Origin: Mesorhizobium loti R88b
GTDB lineage: Bacteria; Pseudomonadota; Alphaproteobacteria; Rhizobiales; Rhizobiaceae
Assembly: GCF_013170845.1 (NCBI RefSeq)
Contig: NZ_CP033367.1
Coordinates: forward strand, 5,023,001 to 5,087,000
DNA length: 64,000 nt
Direction of reading: 5' to 3'
Both the position numbers and the translations under genes were made by a program. Under the pieces are notes generated by a model. That model was not told where the DNA came from. It was given only the letters and a program-made list of their open reading frames with translations, and ran no database searches. Position 1 is the stretch's first letter; each line of letters begins with the position of its first letter. This document shows, piece after piece, positions 26,997 to 35,736 of this stretch.

Positions 26997-28418
26997 GTGA
27001 ATCGCACCATCCCGCTCATACTGGCGGTCGCACTTTTCATGGAAAACATGGATTCGACCGTCATTGCGACATCGCTGCCGGCGATTGCCGTCGACATCCA
27101 CACCAGCCCGATCGCGCTCAAACTGGCGCTGACCGCCTATCTCGTCTCGCTGGCGATCTTCATTCCGATCAGTGGCTGGATGGCCGACCGCTTCGGCGCC
27201 AAGAACATTTTCCGCGCCGCGATCGCGGTCTTCATCGCCGGTTCGGTCGCCTGCGCCCTTTCCGGCTCGCTGCCTGCCTTCGTGGTTTCACGCTTCCTGC
27301 AAGGCATCGGCGGCGCCATGATGACGCCGGTCGGACGCCTGGTGCTGGTGCGCGCGACACCGAAAAGTGAACTTGTCGCCGCCATGTCCTGGCTGACCGT
27401 ACCGGCGCTGGTCGGACCGCTGGTAGGCCCGCCGATCGGCGGCTTCATCACCACCTATTTCACCTGGCACTGGATCTTCCTGATCAATGTGCCGATCGGC
27501 CTGATCGGCATCTGGCTGGCGACGCGTTTCCTGCCGGAGACCGAATCGATGGAGACGCCGCCGCTCGATTTCATCGGCTTCGTCTTGAGCGGGCTGGCGG
27601 CATCCGGCGTGGTGTTCGGCCTGTCGGTGGTCAGCCTGCCCTATCTGCCGCCGGCGACCGGCCTTATCACCGTGGCCGTCGGCCTGGTGTCGGGCGTGCT
27701 CTACCTCATGCACGCGCGCCGCGCCAAAAACCCGCTGCTGGCGCTCGAACTGTTCCGCAACCAGGTGTTCCGTTCTTCCGTGCTTGGCGGCTCGCTGTTT
27801 CGCATCGGCATCGGCGCCGTGCCCTTCTTGCTGCCGCTGATGTTCCAGATCGGCTTCGGGATGACGCCGTTCCAGTCCGGCATGATCACCTTCGTCTCGG
27901 CGATCGGTGCCATCGGCATGAAATTCGTAACCGCGCTGATCTTCCGCGTCGCGGGTTTTCGCCGCGTGTTGATCGTGGGTTCCCTGGTCGCCGCGGCGTC
28001 GATCGCCATCAACGGCTTCTTCACGCCCGATACACCCTATCTGCTGATGCTGGCCGTGCTTCTGGTCGGCGGCTTCATCCGCTCGATGTTCTTCACCGGT
28101 GTCAATGCGCTCTCTTATGCCGAGGTTTCGGCCGAGGACACCAGCAAGGCGACGCCGATCACTGCTGTCTTCCAGCAACTGTCGATCGCGCTCGGCGTCG
28201 CGGTTGCCGGCGGCATACTGGAAGTGTCGACGAGCATTCACGGCGGATCGCTGATGCTGGCGGATTTCCATACCGCCTTCTTCATTGTCGCCGCCATTTC
28301 GGCGCTTGCGGCGCTGTCGTTCATGCGGATGGCGCCCGATGCCGGCAACGCCGTGTCCGGTCATGGCCGGCTGACCACACCCAAGACGCTGGAGCCGGTG
28401 AGTACGGCGGGGAAATAA
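26997..28418 (+). CDS. DHA2-type (EmrB/QacA-like) MFS exporter
   Basis: Drug:H+ antiporter-type exporter of 473 residues with about 14 helices. The proton-relay helix NMDSTVIATSLPAIAVDI, motif A GWMADRFGAKNIFRAAI and motif C-like GPLVGPPIGGFITTYFTWHWIFLINVPIG are all present. The GTG at 26997 gives the usual start (NRTIPLILAVALFMENMD); ATG 26931 would add 22 residues. The roughly 300 bases upstream toward guaB hold the two divergent promoters; I saw no distinct element there. No regulator gene is adjacent. Confidence 0.87.
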   Translation: MNRTIPLILAVALFMENMDSTVIATSLPAIAVDIHTSPIALKLALTAYLVSLAIFIPISGWMADRFGAKNIFRAAIAVFIAGSVACALSGSLPAFVVSRFLQGIGGAMMTPVGRLVLVRATPKSELVAAMSWLTVPALVGPLVGPPIGGFITTYFTWHWIFLINVPIGLIGIWLATRFLPETESMETPPLDFIGFVLSGLAASGVVFGLSVVSLPYLPPATGLITVAVGLVSGVLYLMHARRAKNPLLALELFRNQVFRSSVLGGSLFRIGIGAVPFLLPLMFQIGFGMTPFQSGMITFVSAIGAIGMKFVTALIFRVAGFRRVLIVGSLVAAASIAINGFFTPDTPYLLMLAVLLVGGFIRSMFFTGVNALSYAEVSAEDTSKATPITAVFQQLSIALGVAVAGGILEVSTSIHGGSLMLADFHTAFFIVAAISALAALSFMRMAPDAGNAVSGHGRLTTPKTLEPVSTAGK

Positions 28419-28433
28419 CCACCCCGCTCGATG

Positions 28434-29219
28434 CTAGTCCTCGTCGTCCTCCGGCCCTTGGCTATGGCTCCGGGCGCTCGAGTCCACTGGACGTTCCGAT
28501 CCGCCTGACGGCGGACCGGGCTCTCGCCCCTTGAAATCCTTCGCCAGCAGATAAAGCTCGACCGATTCGTCGCGTGACGCCGGCGGCTTGACGTGGTGCA
28601 CCGAGCGGAAATTCTTCTTGAGCATCGAGAGCAGTTCGTTTTCGGCGCCGCCCTGGAAGGTTTTGGCCAGGAAATGTCCGCCTGGCTTCAGCACGGACAG
28701 CGCGAAATCAGCCGCCACCTCGCACAGATGCATGGTGCGGATGTGGTCGGTTCGCTTGTGGCCGGTCGTCGGTGCCGCCATGTCGGACAGCACGACATCG
28801 GGATCGCCACCCAGCGCCTCGGCCAGCTTTTGCGGTGCCTCGGGATCGAGGAAATCCATCAACAACACCGGTGCGCCGGGCACGGCATCCATTTCGAGAT
28901 AGTCGATGCCGATAACGTGGGGCTCGTCGGCCGTCGATTTCGTGCGCGCGGCCGCCACCTGGCACCAGCCTCCGGGGGCGGCGCCGAGATCGATGACCTT
29001 CATGCCGGGTTTCAGCAGATGATGCTTGTCGTCGATCTCGATCAGCTTGTAGGCCGCGCGCGAGCGGTAGCCATCGGCCTTGGAGCGCTGGACATAGGGA
29101 TCGTTGATATGGCGCTGCAGCCAGCGACGCGACGATTCCTTCAGGCCGCTCTTCTTCTTGATCCGCGTCTTCAGCACGCGAATGCTGGCCGAGCCTGGTT
29201 TTTCCGGTTTCTTGGTCAT
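28434..29219 (-). CDS. rlmE: 23S rRNA 2'-O-methyltransferase RlmE
   Basis: FtsJ/RrmJ-type enzyme that methylates U2552 of 23S rRNA. The 261 residues have the FtsJ block [17 protein letters not shown], the SAM motif [16 protein letters not shown], and the K-D-K-E tetrad region with [15 protein letters not shown] and [10 protein letters not shown]. The N- and C-termini are extended: a basic start ([16 protein letters not shown]) and an acidic Ser/Gly-rich tail ending GPEDDED. It directly abuts the phosphatase gene upstream (the stop of one touches the start of the other). Confidence 0.93.
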   Translation of the reverse strand: MTKKPEKPGSASIRVLKTRIKKKSGLKESSRRWLQRHINDPYVQRSKADGYRSRAAYKLIEIDDKHHLLKPGMKVIDLGAAPGGWCQVAAARTKSTADEPHVIGIDYLEMDAVPGAPVLLMDFLDPEAPQKLAEALGGDPDVVLSDMAAPTTGHKRTDHIRTMHLCEVAADFALSVLKPGGHFLAKTFQGGAENELLSMLKKNFRSVHHVKPPASRDESVELYLLAKDFKGREPGPPSGGSERPVDSSARSHSQGPEDDED

Positions 29220-30647
29220 TTAACGGCCACGCCCATCATTGCGCCAGACGCCGTCATCGGCCATCAGCTCGCTCAATATGCCTTCGCGCAGGCCACGGTC
29301 GGCAACACGCAGCCGTTCCGACGGCCACACCGCGCGGATCGCTTCCAATATAGCACAACCGGCCAGCACCAGATCGGCACGATCGGCGCCGATGCAAGGG
29401 TTGGCGCAGCGCTGCTGAAAGTCCCAACCAACCAGCCTCTCGACCATGCGGTCGACGCTGTCGCGGTCCATCCACAGCCCGTCGACCCGGCGGCGATCGT
29501 AGCGTTCGAGATCGAGGTGGACGCCAGCCAGCGTCGTCACCGTGCCAGAGGTGCCGAGCAGATGGAAATTGGGGCTGGCCTTGAGGTGGCTCAGCCGGTC
29601 GCGACCGTCGAAGCTGGCCAGCCGGCCGGCGACATCGTCGACCATGGCGTTGAAGATTTCGCGCGTCACCGTGCGGCCACCAAAGCGCTCGGCCAACGAG
29701 ACGACGCCGACCGGCAACGACGTCCACGAGACGATGTGGTTGGCGAGCCGCGGCGACCGGCGCCCGGTGAGGTCAATCAGCGCGATTTCGGACGAACCGC
29801 CGCCGATGTCGAACAGCACGACGCCTTGCGTGTCGCGCTCGACCAGCGAGCCACAGCCGGAAACCGCCAGCCGCGCTTCGGTCTGGCGGTCGATGATCTC
29901 GAGCTTCAAGCCGGCGTCGCGCTCGACGCGATCGAGAAACTCGACGCCGTTTTCGGCTGTGCGGCAGGCTTCGGTGGCGATCAGCCTGGCCTTCCTGATC
30001 TTGCGGCCGCGCAATTTGTCGCCGCAGATCTTCAGCGCCTCGACCGCGCGGTCCATCGCCGGCTGGCCAAGCCGGCCACTGGCGGTGAGCCCCTCGCCCA
30101 GCCTGACGATGCGCGAAAAGGCATCGATGACACGGAACTGGCCATGTCGTGTCGGCACCGCGACCAGCAGCCGGCAATTGTTGGTGCCGAGATCGAGGGC
30201 CGCGAAAACAGGAAGCTCGTGCATCGGCGGCCGGCGGGTGCCCTGTTCAGGGCGTGGTGCGGGAGCGACGGGCGAGATCACTGGCGCCGTCGGCTGCTTC
30301 GACTCCAAAGCCGGAATAGCCGGTTTACCTGGCGATCGATTGTCACTTGGCGATCGATTGTCCTGGGGGGCTTCGTCGCGCGCAAAAACCTTGCGCCCAC
30401 GCCTTCGCTTGCGCCGCTTCTTGGGCTTGCCCTTCTGGTGACGGGTTGCGTCGCCCGCCTGCCCGTCGGCGGAGCGAGGCTCCGTCGGGCGGCGTTGCTG
30501 CCAACCGGCTGTCCCCGAGCCTGACGGCCCTAGGGAAGCGCTGGACGCGCCCACCTCCGGCGCGCCTGCGCCGGTGTCGCGGTCTTCCACTGTCGTTCCT
30601 TCCGGCGCCGCGCGAACCGATGACGGACGCAGCAGGCGCTTTGGCAT
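29220..30647 (-). CDS. Ppx/GppA family phosphatase with long basic N-terminal extension
   Basis: Exopolyphosphatase/guanosine pentaphosphatase fold of 475 residues. The catalytic region starts at about residue 148 (FAALDLGTNNCRLLVA) and includes VRLGEGL, the phosphate motif VVLFDIGGGSSEIALI and LLGTSGTVTTLAGVHL. The first 145 residues are predicted disordered, Pro/Gly/Ser rich and contain KPKKRRKRRRGRK at 74-86 plus a short duplication DNRSP-S-DNRSP. The basic stretch could bind polyphosphate or RNA. It is co-directional and contiguous with rlmE, hinting at an RNA link. Which of the two activities it has is not decided. Confidence 0.87.
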   Translation of the reverse strand: MPKRLLRPSSVRAAPEGTTVEDRDTGAGAPEVGASSASLGPSGSGTAGWQQRRPTEPRSADGQAGDATRHQKGKPKKRRKRRRGRKVFARDEAPQDNRSPSDNRSPGKPAIPALESKQPTAPVISPVAPAPRPEQGTRRPPMHELPVFAALDLGTNNCRLLVAVPTRHGQFRVIDAFSRIVRLGEGLTASGRLGQPAMDRAVEALKICGDKLRGRKIRKARLIATEACRTAENGVEFLDRVERDAGLKLEIIDRQTEARLAVSGCGSLVERDTQGVVLFDIGGGSSEIALIDLTGRRSPRLANHIVSWTSLPVGVVSLAERFGGRTVTREIFNAMVDDVAGRLASFDGRDRLSHLKASPNFHLLGTSGTVTTLAGVHLDLERYDRRRVDGLWMDRDSVDRMVERLVGWDFQQRCANPCIGADRADLVLAGCAILEAIRAVWPSERLRVADRGLREGILSELMADDGVWRNDGRGR

Positions 30648-31004
30648 GTTTCAAGTTGCCGCCAGAGTAACAGCGCTGTGCCCGATCACCAAGAGCCGCG
30701 GCTGAATTTTGCCGACTGGGGCGCGAAACGCCTTTTCCGCCTCGTCGCGTAATGTACCCGCAAGGCTGGATTGCTAGCGCGGTGCTGGCGAAGACGATCT
30801 CCCGTCGAAACCGATGCCCGCTTGCCGGCGACTTTGCGCCGCTTTCGGTGCGGGCGGATCTTGCCGGTGGCGGCGCGACAAGTGTTCGCGGTTGAATAGC
30901 CGGCTTCAATGAGGCATTTCTGAAATGAGCGGAAGAATCCGGGCGGCCGGTCTCCCACCACCAGGAGAAAAGGAAGCGGACAGGCAACGCATGGCAGTCA
31001 GGCA
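30648..31004. other. Intergenic region without recognisable gene
   Basis: 357 bases between the phosphatase and the YbhN-like gene, which are divergent. Short open frames here look like noise and have no ribosome sites. I found no RNA gene, repeat or clear promoter. Confidence 0.45.
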
Positions 31005-31937
31005 ATGAACTGGAAACGCTATTTCTGGCCGGGCATCGGCATCGCCGCGGTGATCTTCTCGCTGCTGTTGCTCTGGCACGAATTGCGCGGCATTTCGCTG
31101 GACGATGTCTGGGACGGGCTCGCCGCCATTCCAACCCGCGGCTGGGTGCTGGCGGCGCTGAGTTCCGTCATCGCCTATGCCGCGCTCGCCGGCTACGACC
31201 ACATCGCGCTGCTGCATATCGGCAAGCGGGTGTCGTGGCTGTTCGTGACGCTGTGCTCCTTCACCACCTACGCGCTGTCACACAACATTGGCGGCTCGGT
31301 GTTTTCCGGCGCCGTCATCCGCTACCGTGCCTATGGCACGAGGGGGCTCACCGGCCAGGATGTCGGCGTGCTGGTGGCGATCTGCTGGATCACCTTCGTG
31401 CTGTCGACTATCCTCGCCTCCGGCCTCGTGCTGGTGTTCGAGCCTCAGATCATCGACCGGTTTTCCGGCATCGCCCATCACGGCCTGTCGGAGGCGGCGG
31501 GCATCGCGATGCTGATCCTCGTCGCCGCTTATATTTTCGGCAGCGCGTTGCATCTGCGCCCGCTGAAGATCGCCAGCTTTCAATTGCACTATCCGGCACT
31601 GCCGATCGTTGTCAGGCAATTGCTGATCGGCCCGATCGAGCTGCTGGCGGCGGCCGCGATCATCTTCTTCGCCCTGCCCGAGGCCAACAATCCCGGCTAT
31701 TTCGTCGTGCTCGGCGTCTTCCTGGTCTCGTTCTCGATCGCGCAGATCTCGCACGCACCGGGCGGGCTTGGCGTGTTCGAAGTGGTGTTCCTGGCCGGAC
31801 TTTCCGACATGGCTCCGGTCGGCGTGCTGGCGGCGCTGCTGGTGTTCCGGCTGTTTTATCTGATCATCCCGTTGTTTTTGGGCCTGGGCGTGGTGCTGTT
31901 TTTTGAGCGGTCGCAGTTCAGCCGGACAGAGAGCTGA
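31005..31937 (+). CDS. YbhN/UPF0104 family membrane protein
   Basis: Integral membrane protein of 310 residues with about eight helices, related to the transmembrane flippase domain of lysylphosphatidylglycerol synthases. The family core is seen in CSFTTYALSHNIGGSVFSGAVIRYRAYG and ISHAPGGLGVFEVVFLAGL. E. coli YbhN is linked to lipid transport or cardiolipin; here no synthase domain is attached, so a lipid flippase-type role is an inference. It starts at ATG 31005 and ends 180 bases before the tRNA. Confidence 0.83.
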   Translation: MNWKRYFWPGIGIAAVIFSLLLLWHELRGISLDDVWDGLAAIPTRGWVLAALSSVIAYAALAGYDHIALLHIGKRVSWLFVTLCSFTTYALSHNIGGSVFSGAVIRYRAYGTRGLTGQDVGVLVAICWITFVLSTILASGLVLVFEPQIIDRFSGIAHHGLSEAAGIAMLILVAAYIFGSALHLRPLKIASFQLHYPALPIVVRQLLIGPIELLAAAAIIFFALPEANNPGYFVVLGVFLVSFSIAQISHAPGGLGVFEVVFLAGLSDMAPVGVLAALLVFRLFYLIIPLFLGLGVVLFFERSQFSRTES

Positions 31938-32117
31938 GGCGCGAGATTGGATTTCATGTCCGCGCCTGGGAGCACTGCGAAGCGTCGCGTCTGAAACCGA
32001 CCGACAAAACCTGGCGATTGAACCGCCAAGCAGGCTTGACTATTTTCCGCTGGCGGCTACAAGGCAGCGCTCAAGCGGCTCAGCCGCTCGGCCCGCGCGG
32101 TTCATGACCGCGCCTGC

Positions 32118-32191
32118 TGGGGAATAGGTTAACGGTAGACCCACGGACTCTGACTCCGTTAGTCCTGGTTCGAATCCAGGTTCCCCAGCCA
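32118..32191 (+). tRNA. tRNA-Gln (anticodon CUG)
   Basis: Acceptor arms TGGGGAA at 32118-32124 and TTCCCCA at 32181-32187, discriminator G, and an encoded CCA at 32189-32191. The anticodon stem is ACGGA / TCCGT with loop CTCTGAC, anticodon CTG. The T arm reads CCTGG-TTCGAAT-CCAGG. All arms pair, so the gene looks functional. The foreign-looking gene patch begins just after its 3' end. Confidence 0.96.
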
Positions 32192-32230
32192 GTTGATTTT
32201 AAAGCGCCACCACTTTGTATCTCGATAGAC

Positions 32231-32280
32231 CCGAGCGCCGGCAAACCGGAGAGTCTGAATGCAAGTTTGCCGACGCTCGG
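32231..32280. repeat. 16-bp inverted repeat downstream of tRNA-Gln
   Basis: CCGAGCGCCGGCAAAC at 32231-32246 pairs with GTTTGCCGACGCTCGG at 32265-32280 with one mismatch and an 18-base loop. It lies 40 bases after the tRNA. It has no T run, so it may be a processing or transcript-end structure or a relic of an integrated element. Confidence 0.55.
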
Positions 32281-32365
32281 TAATCGCGGCATCGAGGGGC
32301 ATTGGGGTGTCTGGGGTGCCACGAACGGCATACATTAGCATTTGCGAATATAAAGAGATACGGCT

Positions 32366-32402
32366 ATTTGAGAACAAATTACGGCAGGCGTTGTTCTCAA
32401 AT
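32366..32402 (-). terminator. Perfect 12-bp hairpin after the PAP2 gene
   Basis: ATTTGAGAACAA at 32366-32377 and TTGTTCTCAAAT at 32391-32402, loop of 13 bases. It sits 20 bases past the stop of the leftward PAP2 gene, so it probably ends that transcript. It lacks a T tract, and its AT-rich stem differs from the neighbouring GC-rich DNA. Confidence 0.5.
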
Positions 32403-32422
32403 TGCTGCCCGGTGCGACAGAA

Positions 32423-33454
32423 TTAGCCTGCCCTATGTGCCGACATACGCCCGGCAACGACCCATATAATCGGGGTTGCCAGCATCGAAGCATATCCGTC
32501 GATCCCATAGTGCCAGGCAAGATCGACAGCCCCTAGCTGAATGACGACAAGGAAGGCAGCGCCAGCCCAGCGAAGCAGGCCGCCGAAGCGCCAGAGATAG
32601 ATGGCATTCAGAGTTGCGATGGCGACGTGCAGCGAAGGAAAAGCTGAAATACCGCCGCCCAATCGGGGATCATCCAGGGCGGCAGTGGCGAGCAGCATAC
32701 GTTGCGTATCGAGAGCCCAGACATGATAGGAGGCGTTGGTCGTTTGAAGATAACTCATCAACGGAGAAAACGTAGCATCGCCATAGAAGGGCAAGACGAA
32801 TGCCGGTCCGACCGACGCGACCAGCGATGCCACAAGATTTCCTAGCAGTGCCCAGGTAAGTACAAATGCCACCAGATATTGCGATCGAAGACGCTCATTA
32901 CCCGTCGAGAAGGTGACACAAAACAGGACAATGAACATTACGACGAACCAGAGATTATAGAAGAAGTTCAAAACGGCGGTTATCGGCCCGAACCCAAACG
33001 AGAAATGCAAAAACTGCCATGCATCGACACCACCATGGATTTTCCTATCGATCGCCATCAGAGTGGCATCGGCATAGAAAGGTATGATCTTGCTGATGCC
33101 GCATTTGACGCTGGTAAAAAGGGAAAACAGGATGGGGAAGACCAGTAAGACCGGCAGACCGACGATCAGCCGGTTGGACAGTTCATTGGTCAACAGGCGA
33201 TCCCTAAGCGCAGGGAATAGTCGCAATTGTTGCTCAAACATAACGCGCATCGCGATGACGGCAAACAGAACGACGGTCACGCCGAAGCCGAATAGCAGAA
33301 GCGGTTGGCTGTACAGCTCGAAGTCAATTCGGATATGCCAGTATGCTGCCGCAGCCAGCACTAGCAGCATGTAGACGGCAATCGTGACAAAAAACGGCTG
33401 ATTGGCACGCCAGGTCGTCGAACTGCTGCGAAGTGGAAGCGCGACCGTGGACAT
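32423..33454 (-). CDS. PAP2 superfamily lipid phosphatase/transferase, Aur1-like
   Basis: Membrane protein of 343 residues with about eight helices. The PAP2 catalytic residues are in AFPSLHVA (His276) and WHYGIDGYAS (His315, Asp319); this spacing is that of the Aur1/inositolphosphoryl transferase branch. Aur1-like enzymes move phosphoinositol or phosphate between lipids; a bacterial substrate is not known here. The gene lies in the patch after tRNA-Gln and is followed by a perfect hairpin. Its upstream neighbour is the isoprenylcysteine-methyltransferase-like gene on the same strand, with 58 bases between. Confidence 0.8.
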   Translation of the reverse strand: MSTVALPLRSSSTTWRANQPFFVTIAVYMLLVLAAAAYWHIRIDFELYSQPLLLFGFGVTVVLFAVIAMRVMFEQQLRLFPALRDRLLTNELSNRLIVGLPVLLVFPILFSLFTSVKCGISKIIPFYADATLMAIDRKIHGGVDAWQFLHFSFGFGPITAVLNFFYNLWFVVMFIVLFCVTFSTGNERLRSQYLVAFVLTWALLGNLVASLVASVGPAFVLPFYGDATFSPLMSYLQTTNASYHVWALDTQRMLLATAALDDPRLGGGISAFPSLHVAIATLNAIYLWRFGGLLRWAGAAFLVVIQLGAVDLAWHYGIDGYASMLATPIIWVVAGRMSAHRAG

Positions 33455-33512
33455 TATTCAAGCACCGACTTGGCTCGCAACAAGCAATCAACACAGATCG
33501 ACATAGGCATAT

Positions 33513-34169
33513 TCACCGTCGCCCGTATAGTGACGATAAAGACGGAATCAGCATTGGGGTGGTCCGCTCGTAGGCTTCGTACTCGGGGAAAGTTTGTCGC
33601 AGAATGGCTTCCTCGTTCCTGGCGCGCCGATACTGCAAGAGAAATTGGAGCACACCCAACGCGACCATCAGCGTCGAAAAATGTGAGAGGATCATCCCTA
33701 GAACGAATGCTGTCTCACAGACGTATAGCGGATGGCGGACAATTGAATATGGGCCCGAGGTGACAAGCTGTCGGGCGGTAGCCATAATGGAAAACGAACG
33801 GCCAAGCCAATAGAGGCAAAAAATCGAACTAACCGTGCCAACGAAGATCAGGCAAAGAGCGGCCACTTGCACCGCTTCGTTTTCCAGTGCCGGCGTCAAG
33901 AACATTGCCACCAACATCAGAAAGGATGCGGCTACTGAGGTCACCCTCGGTTGAATTCCTCGGGCGGTTCCCTTCGGCGGAAGGCGGCTTATCGTCATGA
34001 AAAGCTGCAACAGCAAAAACGCGGTCGCCGCCATCCGTGTGCCGAAAGCCAGTGAACTTGCCGAGGCATCGTGATAGAAATGGCCGAACAGAGAAATGGC
34101 GCCAAACGTCGCAAAGACCGTCATGACAAAAATTATTGCAATCCGGCCAACGAAATCCTCGGTTAACAT
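33513..34169 (-). CDS. Isoprenylcysteine carboxyl methyltransferase-like (ICMT/PEMT) membrane protein
   Basis: Polytopic membrane methyltransferase of 218 residues. The family signature is SGPYSIVRHPLYVCE near residue 150, with the following RARNEEAILRQTFPEYEAYERTTP (read as EEAILRQTFPEY plus YERTT), which forms the SAM and substrate pocket in ICMT/PEMT proteins. Bacterial members are often of unknown substrate. The ATG at 34169 has the site GGAGGGCGG just upstream; ATG 34274 would add an unrelated leader. It shares its strand and probably its transcript with the PAP2 gene. Confidence 0.8.
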   Translation of the reverse strand: MLTEDFVGRIAIIFVMTVFATFGAISLFGHFYHDASASSLAFGTRMAATAFLLLQLFMTISRLPPKGTARGIQPRVTSVAASFLMLVAMFLTPALENEAVQVAALCLIFVGTVSSIFCLYWLGRSFSIMATARQLVTSGPYSIVRHPLYVCETAFVLGMILSHFSTLMVALGVLQFLLQYRRARNEEAILRQTFPEYEAYERTTPMLIPSLSSLYGRR

Positions 34170-34328
34170 TCCGCCCTCCGCCTTAAAAAGGCATTGAAGC
34201 ATTGCTTTCGCGCTTCGACAAGAAAATGGTTTCTGAAGGGTTAACGCCTGCGCCGCGTGTCCGGGAACGATCACCTTGCGTGACGGATCATCAGGTGGTT
34301 CACTGCCCTCTTAAGTCGGGGTAAGCCG

Positions 34329-35144
34329 ATGGACCTTTTTGGTCTAAAATCGCTGTTGATTTGTGTCCTGATCTTCGTACCGCTTGAGCGAATCTTTGCC
34401 TTGCGGCCACAGCAAAAAATTCTCCGCAAGGGGCTCGGCATCGACGTCATCTATGCGGTCTTCAATGGCGCGCTTACCAAGGTGTGCGTTTTATTGATGG
34501 CGACCATCATAATCAGCGCGGCCGCATTGCTGGTCCCCGAGGGCGTGCCGAATGCAGTCGGAGGTCAAGCGACATGGGTCCAGATTATCGAGATCATGGT
34601 TGTGGCAGATCTGGGCGTCTACGCCATACATCGTGCGTTTCATGCGATTCCGGTGCTATGGAAATTCCATTCCATCCATCACGGTATCGAGGAGCTCGAC
34701 TGGATAGCTTCGTTCCGAGCGCACCCAGTCGATCAGATCATCACCAAAGTCGTGTCGCTCTTGCCCGTGTTCTTTCTTGGCTTCTCAACGGAGGCCATTG
34801 CCATCTATTTCTTGATTTACACCGGGCACGCGCTGCTACTGCACGCTAATGTCAGGATCAATTTTGGGCCGTTGAGATGGCTCATCGCAAGTCCGCAATT
34901 CCACCATTGGCACCACGCCGGTCATCGCGACGCCTATGACAAGAACTTCGCCAGTCAGCTATCGATCATTGACGTGCTGTTCGGTACTTTTCGCGTCCCA
35001 GGCTCGGCAATGCCCGAGAAATACGGCGTCGATGACCCCATTCCGCTAAGCTACCTCGGGCAATTCGGCTATCCGTTTTTGCAGAAACCTCAAGAACACG
35101 AGAATGCCGAGATCGGCGCGGTCAAGCCGGCGCCTGATGCTTAG
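34329..35144 (+). CDS. Sterol desaturase/fatty acid hydroxylase superfamily protein
   Basis: Membrane di-iron hydroxylase of 271 residues. The histidine clusters are complete: HRAFH at 101-105, HSIHH at 114-118 and HHWHH at 192-196, with further histidines in NVRINFG surroundings and AGHRDAYDKNF. This family includes rhizobial lipid hydroxylases such as OlsE as well as carotene and sphingolipid hydroxylases. It is divergent from the ICMT-like gene and forms with it and the PAP2 gene a lipid-directed group. Substrate unknown. Confidence 0.83.
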   Translation: MDLFGLKSLLICVLIFVPLERIFALRPQQKILRKGLGIDVIYAVFNGALTKVCVLLMATIIISAAALLVPEGVPNAVGGQATWVQIIEIMVVADLGVYAIHRAFHAIPVLWKFHSIHHGIEELDWIASFRAHPVDQIITKVVSLLPVFFLGFSTEAIAIYFLIYTGHALLLHANVRINFGPLRWLIASPQFHHWHHAGHRDAYDKNFASQLSIIDVLFGTFRVPGSAMPEKYGVDDPIPLSYLGQFGYPFLQKPQEHENAEIGAVKPAPDA

Positions 35145-35210
35145 GCTTGATCTCGGTCTGCGGGATTTTTCACGCGCCTTTATGCCCTGTATGATTTGCC
35201 TAGAAGTCTG

Positions 35211-35735
35211 TCAGACGGGTAAGCCGCCAAGACTCAATGAGTTGCTGTAGATCTGGAAGGTGATCGTGCAGATCGCCGCGAGCGAGATCGGGACGCCGAA
35301 CGGCACGACACCCTTGCGATCCAGATGCTGAACGTAAAGGCGGAAGGCGCCCTCGGGCAGCATGAACGGATTTTTCACGATCAACGCCGTGGCGAGAGCA
35401 AAGACCAGCAACAGCAAGGAAAACACCGCCAGACCGCTTCCGCCGATTAGGAAAGGCATTACTGCCATCAGTTTGACATCACCGGCGCCGACCCTACGCA
35501 AGGCCCAGAACGGGAAGAGTGCAAGAAACAGCACGAGCCCGGCAAGTGCGCTTAGGCACATATCCCACCACGATCCAATCAGGATCGATATGGACAGCAG
35601 GGCGCCAGTTCCCAAGCACAAAAGCATTAGCACGTCACGGTTGGATATTTTCTGGGTGGTGAAATCGAACCAGGCGACCCTTGCAAGCAGAGGGATGGCG
35701 AGCGCCTTCAGTAGAAGCGATACGGCAAGCAGCAC
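35211..35735 (-). CDS. cpaA: Prepilin peptidase CpaA/TadV
   Basis: Aspartic peptidase (A24 family) that cleaves Flp prepilin and the TadE/TadF pseudopilins at the inner membrane. The 174-residue length is that of the short Tad type lacking the methylase domain. Catalytic aspartates are Asp24 (AWFDFTTQKISN) and Asp86 in GAGDVKLM. A GTG at 35733-35735 starts one base after the tadD stop codon, so it is the last gene of the leftward tad operon and is likely coupled. Confidence 0.9.
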   Translation of the reverse strand: MLLAVSLLLKALAIPLLARVAWFDFTTQKISNRDVLMLLCLGTGALLSISILIGSWWDMCLSALAGLVLFLALFPFWALRRVGAGDVKLMAVMPFLIGGSGLAVFSLLLLVFALATALIVKNPFMLPEGAFRLYVQHLDRKGVVPFGVPISLAAICTITFQIYSNSLSLGGLPV

Positions 35736-35736
35736 G

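Noticed and set aside
28593..30524. 643-codon open frame on the plus strand
   Set aside because: It is antisense to rlmE and the Ppx/GppA gene and has the composition of a shadow frame.
32159..32377. 72-codon minus-strand frame ending in GNLDSNQD
   Set aside because: It reads through the complement of the tRNA-Gln gene; this ending is a well-known annotation artefact of tRNA genes.
32118..35150. A prophage or integrative element inserted at tRNA-Gln
   Set aside because: No integrase gene and no duplicate of the tRNA 3' end was found downstream within the window; only the composition and gene content hint at transfer.
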